A stretch of 64,000 nucleotides of DNA from Pseudomonas huaxiensis (GCF_003231275.1 NZ_QKVL01000005.1:205478-269477); one strand, 5' to 3'. Positions 17,541 to 33,356 are shown, numbered from the stretch's first letter. Notes: generated by a model not told the origin, from the sequence alone. Program-made: numbers and translations.

Positions 17541-18890
17541 TCAGGGTTGGAGTTGGAACGGATAAACCGAGCCCAGTTGCAGAATCCGGGTCAGTTCATC
17601 CAGTGCCGTACGACACTCCACCAGCAGTTGCGGATCGGCCAGGTCGCTTTCGACAAGGCGGTCGCGGTAATGCTTGTCGACCCATTGGGTCAGGGTGTCG
17701 TACAACGGCGCCGTCATGATAACCCCTGGATTGACCGCCGCCAGTTCCGTTTCATTCAGCGCCACGCGCAGGCGCAGGCAAGCCGGACCACCGCCGTTCT
17801 GCATACTCTGCTTGAGGTCGAAGACCCGCACCTCGCTGATCGCGCCGCCCTGGCCGGCCAGCGCCGACAGGTAAGCCCAGACCCGTTCGTTGTTGCGGCA
17901 TTCTTCCGGCACCACCAGCAGCATCGAACCGTCATCGCGGGACAACAACTGGCTGTTGAACAGGTAGGAACGCACGGCGTCCTCCACCGAAACCTGGGCA
18001 CGCGGCACGCAGATCGCCTTGAAGTCACCGCCACGCGCGGCCAGCTTGGCCTTCAGTTCAGCCAGTACCCGCTCGGTCTCGAGGAAGGCGTCTTCGTGGT
18101 AGAACAGCACTTCGCCGTTGCCGACCGCGATCACGTCGTTATGGAACACACCTTGGTCGATGACCGACGGATTCTGCTGAGCATAGACCACGCCGTCATC
18201 GCTCAAGCCATGCAGACGGGCAACGGCCTGGGACGCTTCGAGGGTCTGCCGCGCCGGGTATTTTTGTGGCGCCGGGTAGCGGGTATCGAAGGCACTGCGG
18301 CCGAAAACGAAGAACTCGACGCCCGGCTCGCCGTAGGCACGGCAGAAGCGGGTGTGGTTGGCCGCGCCTTCATCGCCGAACTGCGCCACCGCCGGCAACG
18401 CGGCGTGGTGGGCGAAGTGCTGCTGGTTGGCGAACATGGCGCCCAGCACGCGACTGGTGGTCGGGTGCTCGATGCTGCGGTGGTATTTGCAGTTCAGGTT
18501 GGCGGCGGTGAAATGCACGCGGCCGTCTGCGGTGTCGGCACTGGGGCTGACCGTCGCGGCGTTGGCCACCCACATGCTCGACGCCGAGCAACTGGCGACC
18601 AGCAGCGGCATGGCTTCTTTCGCCGCACGCTGGATGACTTCGGCATCGCTGCCGCTGAAGCCCAGGCTGCGCAGCGCGGCCACGTCCGGACGCTCTTGCG
18701 GGGCCAGCACGCCTTGCTTGAAGCCCATGTCCGCCAGCGCTTTCATCTTCGCCAGGCCCTGACGCGCCGCTTCACGCGGGTTCGAGCCCTGCTGGCTGTT
18801 GCTCTGCGAGGCAACGTTGCCGTAGGACAGGCCGCCGTAGTTGTGCGTCGGCCCGACCAGACCATCAAAATTCACTTCAAACGATTTCAT
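17541..18890 (-). CDS. astB: N-succinylarginine dihydrolase AstB/AruB
   Basis: A 449-residue enzyme of the amidinotransferase-fold superfamily, close to the usual family length of about 447. It begins [20 protein letters not shown] and carries [20 protein letters not shown], and near the C-terminus [15 protein letters not shown], which holds the catalytic cysteine. It converts N2-succinylarginine to succinylornithine, releasing two ammonia and CO2. It lies third from the end of the aru operon, between astD (25-bp gap) and the small His-rich gene. Confidence 0.97.
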   Translation of the reverse strand: MKSFEVNFDGLVGPTHNYGGLSYGNVASQSNSQQGSNPREAARQGLAKMKALADMGFKQGVLAPQERPDVAALRSLGFSGSDAEVIQRAAKEAMPLLVASCSASSMWVANAATVSPSADTADGRVHFTAANLNCKYHRSIEHPTTSRVLGAMFANQQHFAHHAALPAVAQFGDEGAANHTRFCRAYGEPGVEFFVFGRSAFDTRYPAPQKYPARQTLEASQAVARLHGLSDDGVVYAQQNPSVIDQGVFHNDVIAVGNGEVLFYHEDAFLETERVLAELKAKLAARGGDFKAICVPRAQVSVEDAVRSYLFNSQLLSRDDGSMLLVVPEECRNNERVWAYLSALAGQGGAISEVRVFDLKQSMQNGGGPACLRLRVALNETELAAVNPGVIMTAPLYDTLTQWVDKHYRDRLVESDLADPQLLVECRTALDELTRILQLGSVYPFQLQP

Positions 18891-18915
18891 CGGCTAAGGC
18901 TCCGTGAACCTGTTG

Positions 18916-21404
<2,489 letters not shown>

Positions 21405-21462
21405 GCTATCTCCTCGGGCAGGCGCCTGCTGGCACCTGCGAAACTCGGCCGAATTCTTGGTA

Positions 21463-22482
21463 TCAAACCGCGACCAGGCGCACGCTGGCGCCCTCGCCAA
21501 CGCCCAGCGCTTCAAGGGCGTCCGGACTCAGGTGAACCGGTTTGCCCGGCACCCAGTCCAGTTCCAGCAGTACCGCGCGGTAATCCTGCAACTGGCCGTT
21601 GGATACCAGGTACTGACGACCGCCCTTGGTCGGCTGCTCCTGCAGCTTGACCGGTACGACCCGGCTCTGGGCAATCGAACGGATGCCGGACACCCGTGCA
21701 TGCAGGGTCGGGCCGCCGTCGAAAATGTCGATGTAGTGGTCGGTCTCGAAGCCTTCGCGCATCAGGATGTCGAAGGTGATCTGCGCCCGCGGATGAACCT
21801 GGCCCATGGCTTCCTGCGCCTCGTCCGGCAGCAGTGGCACGTAGATCGGGTAATGCGGCATCAGCTCGGCGAGGAAGGTACGGCTCTTCAGGCCGCACAG
21901 GCGCTCGGCCTCGGCGTAGTTGAGATCGAAGAAGTTGCGGCCGATGGCGTCCCAGAACGGCGAGTCGCCGTTCTCGTCACTGTAGCCGACGATTTCGGTG
22001 ACCACCGAATCGGCGAAACGCTCGGGATGGGCGGCCATGAACAGCAGGCGACCACGGGAGTTCAGCTCGGCCCAGGCGCTGTTCACCAGCTCCGGCAGCA
22101 CATAGAAACTGGTCAGCAGGCTATTGCCGGTGAGGTCGTGGCACTGCGAAAGCACGTGGATCTTGTTGTGGATCTTCAGCTCGCGGGACGCATGCACGAA
22201 GGTCTCGTTGCGAAAGCTGTAGAACGGCTCGGAATAACCGGCCGAGGCGACGATGGCCGAACAACCGACCAGCTTGCCGGTGGCGCTGTCTTCGAGGACG
22301 AAGAAGTAGCTCTCCTCGCCATTGAAACTGACTTCGGCGGCGAACGAGGTCTCGGAGGCGGCGATCTTGTCGCTCAGGCGACCGGCATCATCCGGCAGGG
22401 ACGTGACACCAATGGGACTGTCCGCAGCCAGACGCTGTACTTCACCCAGGTCAGCCATTTGCGCGGGGCGCATCACCAGCAT
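21463..22482 (-). CDS. aruF: Arginine/ornithine N-succinyltransferase alpha subunit
   Basis: A 339-residue paralogue of the beta subunit (shared plan: MLVMRPAQMADLGEVQRLA, YSEPFYSFRNETFVHASREL, IVGYSDENGDSPFWDAIG). Pseudomonads use an alpha/beta enzyme where E. coli uses the single AstA. The start at 22482 follows AAGGAG. It lies 58 bp before aruG and 132 bp after aruC. Confidence 0.96.
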   Translation of the reverse strand: MLVMRPAQMADLGEVQRLAADSPIGVTSLPDDAGRLSDKIAASETSFAAEVSFNGEESYFFVLEDSATGKLVGCSAIVASAGYSEPFYSFRNETFVHASRELKIHNKIHVLSQCHDLTGNSLLTSFYVLPELVNSAWAELNSRGRLLFMAAHPERFADSVVTEIVGYSDENGDSPFWDAIGRNFFDLNYAEAERLCGLKSRTFLAELMPHYPIYVPLLPDEAQEAMGQVHPRAQITFDILMREGFETDHYIDIFDGGPTLHARVSGIRSIAQSRVVPVKLQEQPTKGGRQYLVSNGQLQDYRAVLLELDWVPGKPVHLSPDALEALGVGEGASVRLVAV

Positions 22483-22614
22483 GGTGTCACTCCTTTCGGG
22501 TATACGGGCCGACAACGGTCGGCGCAAAAAAAGCGGCGTGTGCACGACAGGCACAGGCCACATGAAATCGGTTCGCTGGCCGGTGACGGCCAGCGACGGT
22601 ACAGCAGAGGCTTA

Positions 22615-23980
<1,366 letters not shown>

Positions 23981-24150
23981 AATAGGGTCGCAAAGGCGCA
24001 GTTTAAACGGTGCGAGGTGTTGGCGGGGAGAAGCGATGCGAGGGATAGAGGGTTTTTCTGTGGGGAGATGACCAGGTGGTCATGAGGTTGCCTGCCGCGA
24101 CCTCATCGCTACATGGGTATCTTCACATCTCGTAGGCAAGACGCGGAACC

Positions 24151-24189
24151 TGTAGGAGCGGCCCATCGCGGCTATTGGCCGCTCCCACA
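24151..24189. repeat. Palindromic extragenic repeat
   Basis: TGTAGGAGCGGCC and GGCCGCTCCCACA face each other across 13 bp. This is the common fluorescent-Pseudomonas repeat and lies after the argR stop, where it may act as a transcript end. Confidence 0.7.
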
Positions 24190-24241
24190 AGATCGCAAGG
24201 GGCAAACGGTTTTGCGATTGCCCGCGATGAGACCCTGACAA

Positions 24242-25222
24242 TCAACCCCGCTCGGCAGGCACCGAGGACAGTTCGAACGGCGAGCTGTTGCGGCGCTGGT
24301 TGCGATCTTCACGCGGCGTGGCGCCGAAGAAATTGCGGTACGCGCTGGAGAAGTGCGGACCGGAAGAGAAGCCGCAGGACAAACCGATCTGGATGATCGA
24401 TTTGCTGGTCTGCATCAGCATCTGCCGCGCCTTGTTCAGGCGCAGCTCCAGGTAATACTGGCTCGGTACGCGATTCAGGTACTGCTTGAAGATCCGCTCC
24501 AGTTGCCGACGCGACACACAAACATGCTGGGCAATTTCATCCGTGGTCAGCGGCTCTTCGATATTGGCTTCCATCAGCAGCACGGCCTGGGTCAGCTTCG
24601 GATGGCTGGAACCAAGGCGATTCTGCAGCGGAATGCGCTGACGCTCGCCGCCTTCGCGGATGCGCTCGACCACCAGTTCCTCCGACACCGCCCCGGCCAG
24701 CTCGGCGCCGTGATCCCGCGCCAGCACCGCGAGCAGCAGGTCCACCACCGACATGCCACCACATGCGGTCAGGCGATCACGGTCCCAGTCGAACAAATGA
24801 CTGGTAGCGATCACCTTGGGGAAACGCTCGGAAAAATCATCCTGCCAGCGCCAGTGCACCGCAGCGCGGTAGCCGTCCAGCAGCCCAAGTTGCGCCAGCG
24901 GATAAACCCCCGCCGACAAGCCGCCCACCACACAACCGGAGCGCACCAACTGCTTGAGCGCGCCAGCCAGTGCCGCGCCCACCGCCGCCGGCGGCTCATC
25001 AGCCAGCAAAAACAGCTTCTGGCAGTTTTCCAGGCGCCCGGTCCACGGCTCGCCCGGCAGACGCCAGTCACCTTCGGCTGGGGCTTCGGCCTGGAGAAAA
25101 GCCAATTCGTAGGTCACGTCCGGGTGCACCTTCTGCGCCACACGCAGCACCTCTTCGGCCAGCGCAAGGGTCAGCGCCTTGGTGCTGGGCCAGATGAGAA
25201 AACCGATTCGCTGGTTGGTCAT
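24242..25222 (-). CDS. argR: Arginine-responsive regulator ArgR (AraC type)
   Basis: A 326-residue protein. The N-terminal DJ-1/PfpI-like ligand domain (about 1-190: MTNQRIGFLIWPSTKALTLA, VVGGLSAGVYPLAQLG) is followed by a C-terminal AraC double helix-turn-helix (about 215-310: LTTDEIAQHVCVSRRQLERI, IGLSCGFSSGPHFSSAYRNF). The Pseudomonas ArgR is unrelated to E. coli ArgR and controls uptake, synthesis and degradation of arginine. It is the last gene of the aot operon (135-bp gap after aotP) and stands beside aruC, so the block regulates itself. Confidence 0.95.
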   Translation of the reverse strand: MTNQRIGFLIWPSTKALTLALAEEVLRVAQKVHPDVTYELAFLQAEAPAEGDWRLPGEPWTGRLENCQKLFLLADEPPAAVGAALAGALKQLVRSGCVVGGLSAGVYPLAQLGLLDGYRAAVHWRWQDDFSERFPKVIATSHLFDWDRDRLTACGGMSVVDLLLAVLARDHGAELAGAVSEELVVERIREGGERQRIPLQNRLGSSHPKLTQAVLLMEANIEEPLTTDEIAQHVCVSRRQLERIFKQYLNRVPSQYYLELRLNKARQMLMQTSKSIIQIGLSCGFSSGPHFSSAYRNFFGATPREDRNQRRNSSPFELSSVPAERG

Positions 25223-25357
25223 GAAGTGCGGTCCGAAACCTGAAGTGAGTCTGGCGCCCGTCAGCGTAGACGGGCGGGAGAAAGCCTGGTGCAGGCTGCG
25301 CGGGTGGCGCAGCATGACCTATTTTGGTGCAAAGCGGCAGTCTGATAAACCGCGCGC

Positions 25358-26122
25358 TTATTTCAGGCTACCCGAAAGGAACTGCTGCAGACGCTCGGAC
25401 TGGGGATTGACCAGCACTTCGCGCGGGTTGCCGGTTTCTTCCACCAGGCCCTTGTGCAGGAACACCAATTGGTTGGAAACCTCACGGGCGAAGCCCATTT
25501 CGTGAGTCACCACCACCATGGTCCGGCCTTCCTGGGCCAGCGACTGCATGACCTTGAGGACATCACCTACCAGTTCCGGGTCCAGTGCCGAGGTCGGCTC
25601 GTCGAACAGCATGACCTCCGGTTCCATCGCCAGGGCACGGGCGATCGCCACGCGCTGCTGCTCGCCGCCGGACATATGTCCAGGATAGGCATCCTTGCGA
25701 TGGGCAACGCCGACCTTGGCCAGGTAGTGCTCGGCCTTTTCCAGCGCGTCCTTCTTGCTCATGCCGAGCACGTGCACCGGCGCTTCGATGATGTTTTCCA
25801 GCGCAGTCATGTGCGACCACAGGTTGAAATGCTGGAACACCATCGACAGCCGCGAACGCATGCGCTGCAACTGCTTGGGATCGGCCGCCTTGAGCGCGCC
25901 GTCCTTGTTGGGCACCAGCTTGAGTTCTTCGTTGTTGAGCAGGATCTTGCCGGCGTGCGGCTGCTCCAGCAGGTTGATGCAACGCAGGAAAGTACTTTTG
26001 CCAGAACCGCTGGAGCCGATGATGCTGATCACGTCACCGGCCTTGGCGGCCAGCGATACGCCCTTGAGCACTTCATGGCTGCCATAGCGTTTATGCAGGT
26101 CTTGGACTTCGAGTTTGTACAT
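25358..26122 (-). CDS. aotP: Arginine/ornithine ABC transporter ATP-binding protein AotP
   Basis: A 254-residue polar-amino-acid ABC ATPase (HisP/GlnQ type). Walker A is [13 protein letters not shown], the signature is [16 protein letters not shown], Walker B is [15 protein letters not shown], and the H-loop is VVTHEMGFA. It powers arginine/ornithine import with AotQ and AotM. ATG 26122 ([14 protein letters not shown]) is preferred over the in-frame start at 26158. Confidence 0.96.
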   Translation of the reverse strand: MYKLEVQDLHKRYGSHEVLKGVSLAAKAGDVISIIGSSGSGKSTFLRCINLLEQPHAGKILLNNEELKLVPNKDGALKAADPKQLQRMRSRLSMVFQHFNLWSHMTALENIIEAPVHVLGMSKKDALEKAEHYLAKVGVAHRKDAYPGHMSGGEQQRVAIARALAMEPEVMLFDEPTSALDPELVGDVLKVMQSLAQEGRTMVVVTHEMGFAREVSNQLVFLHKGLVEETGNPREVLVNPQSERLQQFLSGSLK

Positions 26123-26188
26123 GCTGTCGGTTCTCACAAAGCGTTCAGTCGTGAACACACGCCAAGGGCGAAAAATTTGCCGCGGGCC

Positions 26189-26887
26189 TCAGCCCTTGCG
26201 CGGCGCCAGGTAGCCGAGCCAGCGGCGTTCGGCAAGCTTGAACAGGCGGACCAGGATGAACGTCAGGCACAGGTAGAACACGCCGGCGGTGATATACGCC
26301 TCGAACGGCAGGTAGAACTGGGCATTGACGGTCCGCGCCGCACCGGTGATGTCGATCAGGGTGACGATCGAAGCCAGGCTGGTGGTCTGCAGCATCATGA
26401 TCACTTCGTTGCTGTACTGCGGCAGCGCCCGGCGCAGGGCCGATGGCAGCAGGATCCGGCGGTACATCTTGTAGCGCGACATGCCGACCGCCTTGGCCGC
26501 CTCGATCTCGCCGTGTGGCGTGGCCTTGAGGCTGCCGGCGATGATTTCTGCGGTGTAGGCGCTGGTGTTGATGGCGAACGCCAGGCAGGCGCAGAACGTC
26601 GCGCTGGACAGCCATGGCCAGAGGAAGCTTTCCCGCACCGCCTGGAACTGGGCCAGGCCGTAGTAGATCAGGAACAACTGCACCAGCATCGGCGTCCCGC
26701 GGATCACGTAGGTGTAGAGCCACGCGGTGAAGTTCACCACCGGCTGTTTCGACACCCGCATCAGCCCCAGGGGAATGGCCGACAACAGGCCGAACAGCAG
26801 GGAAATCGCCAGCAGCTTGAGCGTGGTCAGCAAGCCACCGAGGTACAGCGGCAGAGCTTCCCAGATGACGTTGTAGTCGAAAATCAT
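26189..26887 (-). CDS. aotM: Arginine/ornithine ABC transporter permease AotM
   Basis: A 232-residue inner-membrane permease with about five membrane spans and the EAA loop EIEAAKAVGMSRYKMYRRI, which docks the ATPase. Related to HisM. Its start overlaps the aotQ stop by 4 bp (ATGA), so the two are translationally coupled. The next gene is aotP after 66 bp; the aotO gene known at this place in P. aeruginosa is not present. Confidence 0.95.
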   Translation of the reverse strand: MIFDYNVIWEALPLYLGGLLTTLKLLAISLLFGLLSAIPLGLMRVSKQPVVNFTAWLYTYVIRGTPMLVQLFLIYYGLAQFQAVRESFLWPWLSSATFCACLAFAINTSAYTAEIIAGSLKATPHGEIEAAKAVGMSRYKMYRRILLPSALRRALPQYSNEVIMMLQTTSLASIVTLIDITGAARTVNAQFYLPFEAYITAGVFYLCLTFILVRLFKLAERRWLGYLAPRKG

Positions 26888-27573
26888 AGTTCAGCCGCCT
26901 TTACGCCAACCGAGTAGCGTTTTTCCAGGTAACGCAGGGCCAGCAGCGAAACACTGGTGATCACCAGGTACAGCGCCGCCACTGCCAGGAAGAAGGTGAA
27001 AGGCTCGCGGGTGGCGTCGGCCGCCTGCTTGGCCTTGAACATCATGTCCTGCAGGCCCACCACCGAAATCAGCGCGGTCGCCTTGGTCAGGACCAGCCAG
27101 TTGTTGGTGAAGCCAGGAATCGCCAGGCGAATCATCTGTGGCACCAGCACCCGGAAGAAGATCTGCAGGCTGCTCATGCCATAGGCCATGCCGGCTTCGG
27201 CCTGCCCCTTGGGAATGGCCATGAACGCGCCGCGGAAGGTTTCCGACAGGTAGGCACCGAAGATGAAGCCCAGGGTGCCGATACCCGCCATCAGCGGATT
27301 GAGGTCGATGTAGTCGTCGAAACCGAACAGCGGCGCGACACGGTTGAGGAGATCCTGGCCGCCGTAGAAGATCAGCAGGATCAATACCAGATCGGGAATG
27401 CCGCGAATCACCGTGGCATAAAGATCGCCCAGCCAGGCCAGCCAGCGCACTGGCGACAGGCGCAAGGCCACGCCAATCAGGCCGAGCACGATGGCCAGGG
27501 CCATGGACGACAAGGCGAGCTGTAGCGTCAGCCACGCTCCATCGAGGATGACTGCCCCGTAGCCTTTCAACAT
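26884..27573 (-). CDS. aotQ: Arginine/ornithine ABC transporter permease AotQ
   Basis: A 229-residue permease related to HisQ with the EAA loop GQAEAGMAYGMSSLQIFFRV. It pairs with AotM in the membrane. The start at 27573 (MLKGYGAVILDGAWLTLQ) follows GAGGACC; the frame extends upstream to 27612 without family resemblance. It lies 89 bp after aotJ. Confidence 0.95.
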   Translation of the reverse strand: MLKGYGAVILDGAWLTLQLALSSMALAIVLGLIGVALRLSPVRWLAWLGDLYATVIRGIPDLVLILLIFYGGQDLLNRVAPLFGFDDYIDLNPLMAGIGTLGFIFGAYLSETFRGAFMAIPKGQAEAGMAYGMSSLQIFFRVLVPQMIRLAIPGFTNNWLVLTKATALISVVGLQDMMFKAKQAADATREPFTFFLAVAALYLVITSVSLLALRYLEKRYSVGVKAAEL

Positions 27574-27662
27574 GATGAGGTCCTCGACCTTAGGGATGAA
27601 AAAATGGTGCAAGCCTCAGCGCTTCTGCTGCTTGCACCATTGAACAGGTGACACGACGACGG

Positions 27663-28448
27663 TTACTTGCTTTCCGGGCCGTAGATATCGAAGTTGAAGT
27701 ACTTGTCCTGGATCTCTTTGTACTTGCCATTGGCACGAATACCGGCGATGGCGGCGTTGATGCGCTCCAGGTTTTCCTTGTCGCCCTTGCGTACGGCGAT
27801 GCCGATGCCGTCACCGAAGTATTTCGAGTCGGTGAAGGCCGGGCCTACGAAGCTGTAGCCCTTGCCGGCGTCGGTCTTCAGGAAACCGTCTTCAAGAAGC
27901 GTAGCATCGGCAACGGTGCCATCCAGACGGCCGGCGGTGATGTCCAGGTAGATTTCGTTCTGGGTGCCGTAAGGAACGATGGTGGCGCCTTTCGGAGCCA
28001 GGACTTCCTTGGCGAAGCGGTCATGGATCGAACCGCGCTGCACGCCGATCTTCTTGCCTTGCAGTTCGGTCAGGCCTTCGCTGATGGCGGTACCGTCCTT
28101 CATCACCAGGCGAGCCGGGGTCAGGTAGTAACGGTTGGTGAAATCAACCGACTTCTTGCGGTCTTCGGTGATCGACATGGACGACAGGATGGCGTCGATC
28201 TTGCGGACCTTCAGGGCCGGGATCAGGCCGTCGAATTCTTGCTCGACCCAGGTGCACTTGACCTTCATCTCGGCGCACAGGGCGTTGCCGATGTCGTAGT
28301 CGAAGCCGACGATGCTGCCGTCCGGTGCTTTCGAAGCGAACGGTGGGTAGGCGGCCTCAATGCCGATTTTCAGCGGTTTTTCGTCAGCCAGCGATGCCAG
28401 GGAAAACACGGACAGCGCCAGTGCGCCAAGCAGTGCGAGTTTTTTCAT
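27663..28448 (-). CDS. aotJ: Arginine/ornithine periplasmic binding protein AotJ
   Basis: A 261-residue solute-binding protein. The signal peptide [20 protein letters not shown] ends near residue 21, then [19 protein letters not shown] and [20 protein letters not shown] follow the LAO/HisJ pattern, with a later [21 protein letters not shown] block. It captures arginine and ornithine in the periplasm. It is the first gene of aotJQMP-argR and has an ArgR-type site about 145-165 bp upstream. Confidence 0.95.
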   Translation of the reverse strand: MKKLALLGALALSVFSLASLADEKPLKIGIEAAYPPFASKAPDGSIVGFDYDIGNALCAEMKVKCTWVEQEFDGLIPALKVRKIDAILSSMSITEDRKKSVDFTNRYYLTPARLVMKDGTAISEGLTELQGKKIGVQRGSIHDRFAKEVLAPKGATIVPYGTQNEIYLDITAGRLDGTVADATLLEDGFLKTDAGKGYSFVGPAFTDSKYFGDGIGIAVRKGDKENLERINAAIAGIRANGKYKEIQDKYFNFDIYGPESK

Positions 28449-28875
28449 CTGGGAACTCCAATCGGTAAAGGGCAATGCCAGGCAGTTCGACTGCCCACTA
28501 TGCGAATGAGTACAACGCAGAGCTGCGCGGGGCCTGACCACCGGTCCGGTGCCACGAGCGAGTGATCGGCATTTTAACGACAGCTCGGAAGCCGATATTT
28601 CTTCAAAGCGACAAGTAGTTACAGAAGCGCTGGAAGAATGGCCGGGGGATATTGACAGTTTTCGAGGATTATGCAAAAGCGAAAAACAAATAACCTTTAA
28701 CCGAAGCAATAACCGGGCCCATTATTGGCAAAGCCTTGTAATACGGCAAGTCCAGCCGATTGAGTGTGGGAAATTTCATGAAGTAACGCACCAATAGCGC
28801 ACATTCACGTTTCCTAACGCCCCGTTTTCGTACGAATCCAGCGACAGAAAGGTTACCGATGAAAGTCGAAGTAAC
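28449..28875. other. Intergenic region upstream of aotJ
   Basis: About 430 bp with no convincing gene. It carries an ArgR-type half site (28594-28613) and an AT-richer part around 28660-28760 that probably holds the aotJ promoter. Confidence 0.5.
28594..28613 (-). promoter_or_regulatory. ArgR half site upstream of aotJ
   Basis: On the minus strand TGTCGC-TTTGAAGA-AA-TATCG fits TGTCGC-N8-AA-N5 exactly. A weaker TGTCG (TGTCGTTAAAAT) lies 31 bp further towards aotJ. Confidence 0.6.
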
Positions 28876-28922
28876 AAAAAACCCAAGGCCCCGCGCAGCT
28901 CATGCTGGCGGGGCCTTGGGTT
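28876..28922 (-). terminator. Rho-independent terminator of acsA
   Basis: AACCCAAGGCCCCGC pairs with GCGGGGCCTTGGGTT (15 bp) and is followed by TTTTTG on the minus strand, about 96 bp past the acsA stop. Confidence 0.85.
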
Positions 28923-29018
28923 GTCTTCGAAAGATCGCGGGGCAAGCCACGTCCGGGAGGTACTACACAGCTCTTCCGCGGAACGACTGCTGACTTACCC
29001 TGCGAAACATTCGGCGCC

Positions 29019-30974
<1,956 letters not shown>

Positions 30975-31378
30975 CTTTGTTACCTCGGTGTAATAGTTGT
31001 TTTTGTATGACCTCGTTTTAACTGTAACAGAGCCTCTCAGGCCATTCGACGTTGGTAGTAACAGGGCGGTCTTTTCGGCCACACGGTGGCCGGAACCGCT
31101 CTAGAACGGGCGTCGCCATCTACTCCCAAAGAAACAGAAGGCCCGCCGAGGGCGATTGTTACAAAATTTGCCAACAGTGTTTATCAAAACATCGACTGTT
31201 TCAGTTTCATGTCCAGCCCTAAAATTCACCTCGCCAGCAACGGCAACGAGATTAACTCAGGTAACAGCCCCCACGAAGGCACGTTAATCCCGAAATAACT
31301 TTCCGGTTTTACTTTTGCTGCACCGTAGCGCCACAAGCGCTACGCCCCCTCTTTCGACCCTGGACAGGTAAATTGAAG
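30975..31378. other. Divergent intergenic region between acsA and the DUF2790 gene
   Basis: About 400 bp carrying both promoters. A perfect palindrome CGGCCAC-ACG-GTGGCCG lies at 31076-31092, roughly 100 bp before acsA. No other structure stands out. Confidence 0.5.
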
Positions 31379-31639
31379 ATGAAAGCTTTACTGGTATTGG
31401 CACTCGGTAGTTTTTGCGCAGCGGCAATGGCCGACGAAGTTGCAAACTCCACCGCCGAGCAGATCCCGGTTGAACAGTACAGCTACTCGCAACATCTGGA
31501 CATCGCCAAAGTCATTTCGATGAGCGAGATCCCGAACGTCTGCGAAGTGGTTCCAGCCCGCATGACCTATGAAGATTCCCAAGGCCAGAAGCACATCCTC
31601 GAATACCGCGTCATGGGTAACGGCTGCTCTAACGGCTAA
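31379..31639 (+). CDS. DUF2790 small secreted protein
   Basis: An 86-residue protein with a clear signal peptide (MKALLVLALGSFCAAAMA). The mature part IPVEQYSYSQHLDIAKVISM, then NVCEVVPARMTYEDSQGQKH, ends in MGNGCSNG with two cysteines. This is the Pseudomonas-specific DUF2790 family, for which I know no firm function; some members respond to metal or phosphate stress. ATG 31379 is preferred to the TTG six bases earlier. Confidence 0.88.
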   Translation: MKALLVLALGSFCAAAMADEVANSTAEQIPVEQYSYSQHLDIAKVISMSEIPNVCEVVPARMTYEDSQGQKHILEYRVMGNGCSNG

Positions 31640-31659
31640 TCAACCTTGCGTGGCTGTCG

Positions 31660-31683
31660 CGCCTCTTTTACCCAAAAGAGGCG
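31660..31683 (+). terminator. Hairpin after the DUF2790 gene
   Basis: CGCCTCTTTT-ACCC-AAAAGAGGCG is a perfect 10-bp stem, 20 bp past the stop. It lacks a U-run on the plus strand, so it may end or stabilise the message. Confidence 0.5.
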
Positions 31684-31739
31684 CCACGTCCTGATAACAC
31701 GCCCTTAATAAAACTCTCGCCTTTTTATAGTTCCGCGAA

Positions 31740-33299
31740 TTATTCGCCGGACTTTCCAATTGCATAATCACGCAACTTGTTGGCAATTGTCGTATGGGAA
31801 ACGCCCAGCCGTTTACCCAATGCCCGGCTGGTTGGATAATCGCCCTGCAAACATTCCAGCACCGCCTTTTCAAATCGTCCGACAATTTGTGCCAGATCGC
31901 CTTCCAACGAGAACTCACCCAATGGCTGGCGGGCGCCATAGTCCGGCAGACGAATATGTTCTGGCTTGACCACCCCGCCCTCGCACAGTGAAACCGCCTG
32001 AAACAACACGTTCTCCAGTTGCCGGACGTTGCCCGGCCAGTGGTACTGGCTCAACCGCTCCAGCGCCGCCGGCGCCAGGCGCGGCAAGGGGCAGCCGATC
32101 TGCCGGCTGGCCTGGTCGAGGAAGTGCTCAACCAGCGGCGGCAGGCCATCAAGGCATTCGCGCAGCGGCGGGATGTGCAGCGACAGGACATTGAGTCGGT
32201 GATAGAGGTCCTGGCGGAATTCGCCACGAGCACAGAGCTCGGACAAATCCACCTGGGTCGCACAGATCACCCGTACATCCAGGTAAACCTCTTCGTCGCT
32301 ACCTACGCGGCGGAAGCAGCCGTCCTGCAGGAAGCGCAGCAACTTCACCTGCAAACGCGGACTCATCTCATCGACACCATCGAGAAACAGCGTGCCGCCC
32401 GCAGTCAGTTCCAGCAGCCCGAGCTTGCCTTCGGCGCGCGCGCCCTCGAAAGCGCCGGGGCCGTAGCCGAACAGCTCGGTCTCGGCCATAGACTCAGGCA
32501 ATCCGGCGCAATTGAGCGCCATCAACGGTGCTTGGCCGCGCGGGCTGGCCAGGTGACAGGCGCGAGCGAGCAGTTCCTTGCCGGTGCCGGTTTCGCCCTC
32601 GATCAGCAGCGGTGCGTCCAGTGGCGCCATGCGCCGCGCCTCGCGCACCACCGCTGCCATCACCCGCGAACTCTGGAAAATGCTGTCGAACCCGCGCAGC
32701 TCCTGCTTGCGCACGTTGTAGATGCGTTCGCCGATGCGGTCGGCGCGGTGCAGGGTCAACACCGCACCGGCCAGCGCCTCGCTGTCATCGTGTTCGGATT
32801 GCAGCGGCGCGATATCCGCCAGGAACACATCACCCTTGACCTTGACCCGCAGCCCATTGATCCGTGACTTGTTGGCCCGCACCAGTTCCGGCAGGTCGAA
32901 ATCCTCGGCATAGCGTGACAGCGGAATGCCCGGCACCTCATCGACGCGCACCCCGAGCAACTGCGCCGCCGCACGGTTGGCAGCAACGATCGAGCCGCCC
33001 ATATCGATCGACAGCACCGGGAAATCCAGCGCGCCGAGCAGTGCATTCAACTCCATGTGCCGACGCTCACTCGGCATCAAACCCACGCGCTTGACCCCGA
33101 AGACCCCGGTGATCGCCTCGAATTTCGGCCGCAGCGCCTGGAATTGCAGATTGATCAGGTTCGGGCAGTGCAAATAGATGGCGTTGCCGTGTTCGCCGCC
33201 CACCTCGCCGCGGGCGACGTTGATGCCATAGGCCACCAGCAGGTTGAGGATGTCCCGCAGGATGCCGATGCGGTTCTGGCAATGCACTTTGATACGCAT
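31740..33299 (-). CDS. phhR: PhhR, TyrR-like activator of phenylalanine hydroxylase
   Basis: A 519-residue regulator: ACT domain (about 1-75, MRIKVHCQNRIGILRDILNL), PAS domain (about 80-190), AAA+ sigma-54-interaction domain (about 205-430; Walker A GETGTGKE 235-242, GGTLFLDGVDEMSPRLQ) and a Fis-type helix-turn-helix at the end (TSRALGKRLGVSHTTIANKL). The sigma-54 contact loop reads GAFEGA (282-287) where NtrC-type activators have GAFTGA. It activates phhABC in response to phenylalanine and tyrosine. It is divergent from phhA. The start at 33299 fits the ACT domain. Confidence 0.95.
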   Translation of the reverse strand: MRIKVHCQNRIGILRDILNLLVAYGINVARGEVGGEHGNAIYLHCPNLINLQFQALRPKFEAITGVFGVKRVGLMPSERRHMELNALLGALDFPVLSIDMGGSIVAANRAAAQLLGVRVDEVPGIPLSRYAEDFDLPELVRANKSRINGLRVKVKGDVFLADIAPLQSEHDDSEALAGAVLTLHRADRIGERIYNVRKQELRGFDSIFQSSRVMAAVVREARRMAPLDAPLLIEGETGTGKELLARACHLASPRGQAPLMALNCAGLPESMAETELFGYGPGAFEGARAEGKLGLLELTAGGTLFLDGVDEMSPRLQVKLLRFLQDGCFRRVGSDEEVYLDVRVICATQVDLSELCARGEFRQDLYHRLNVLSLHIPPLRECLDGLPPLVEHFLDQASRQIGCPLPRLAPAALERLSQYHWPGNVRQLENVLFQAVSLCEGGVVKPEHIRLPDYGARQPLGEFSLEGDLAQIVGRFEKAVLECLQGDYPTSRALGKRLGVSHTTIANKLRDYAIGKSGE

Positions 33300-33356
33300 G
33301 AAAGGTCCTACAAAGCAGTGAGACCGACGATGTTTCTGCTTGAGCGCCGGAAAATT

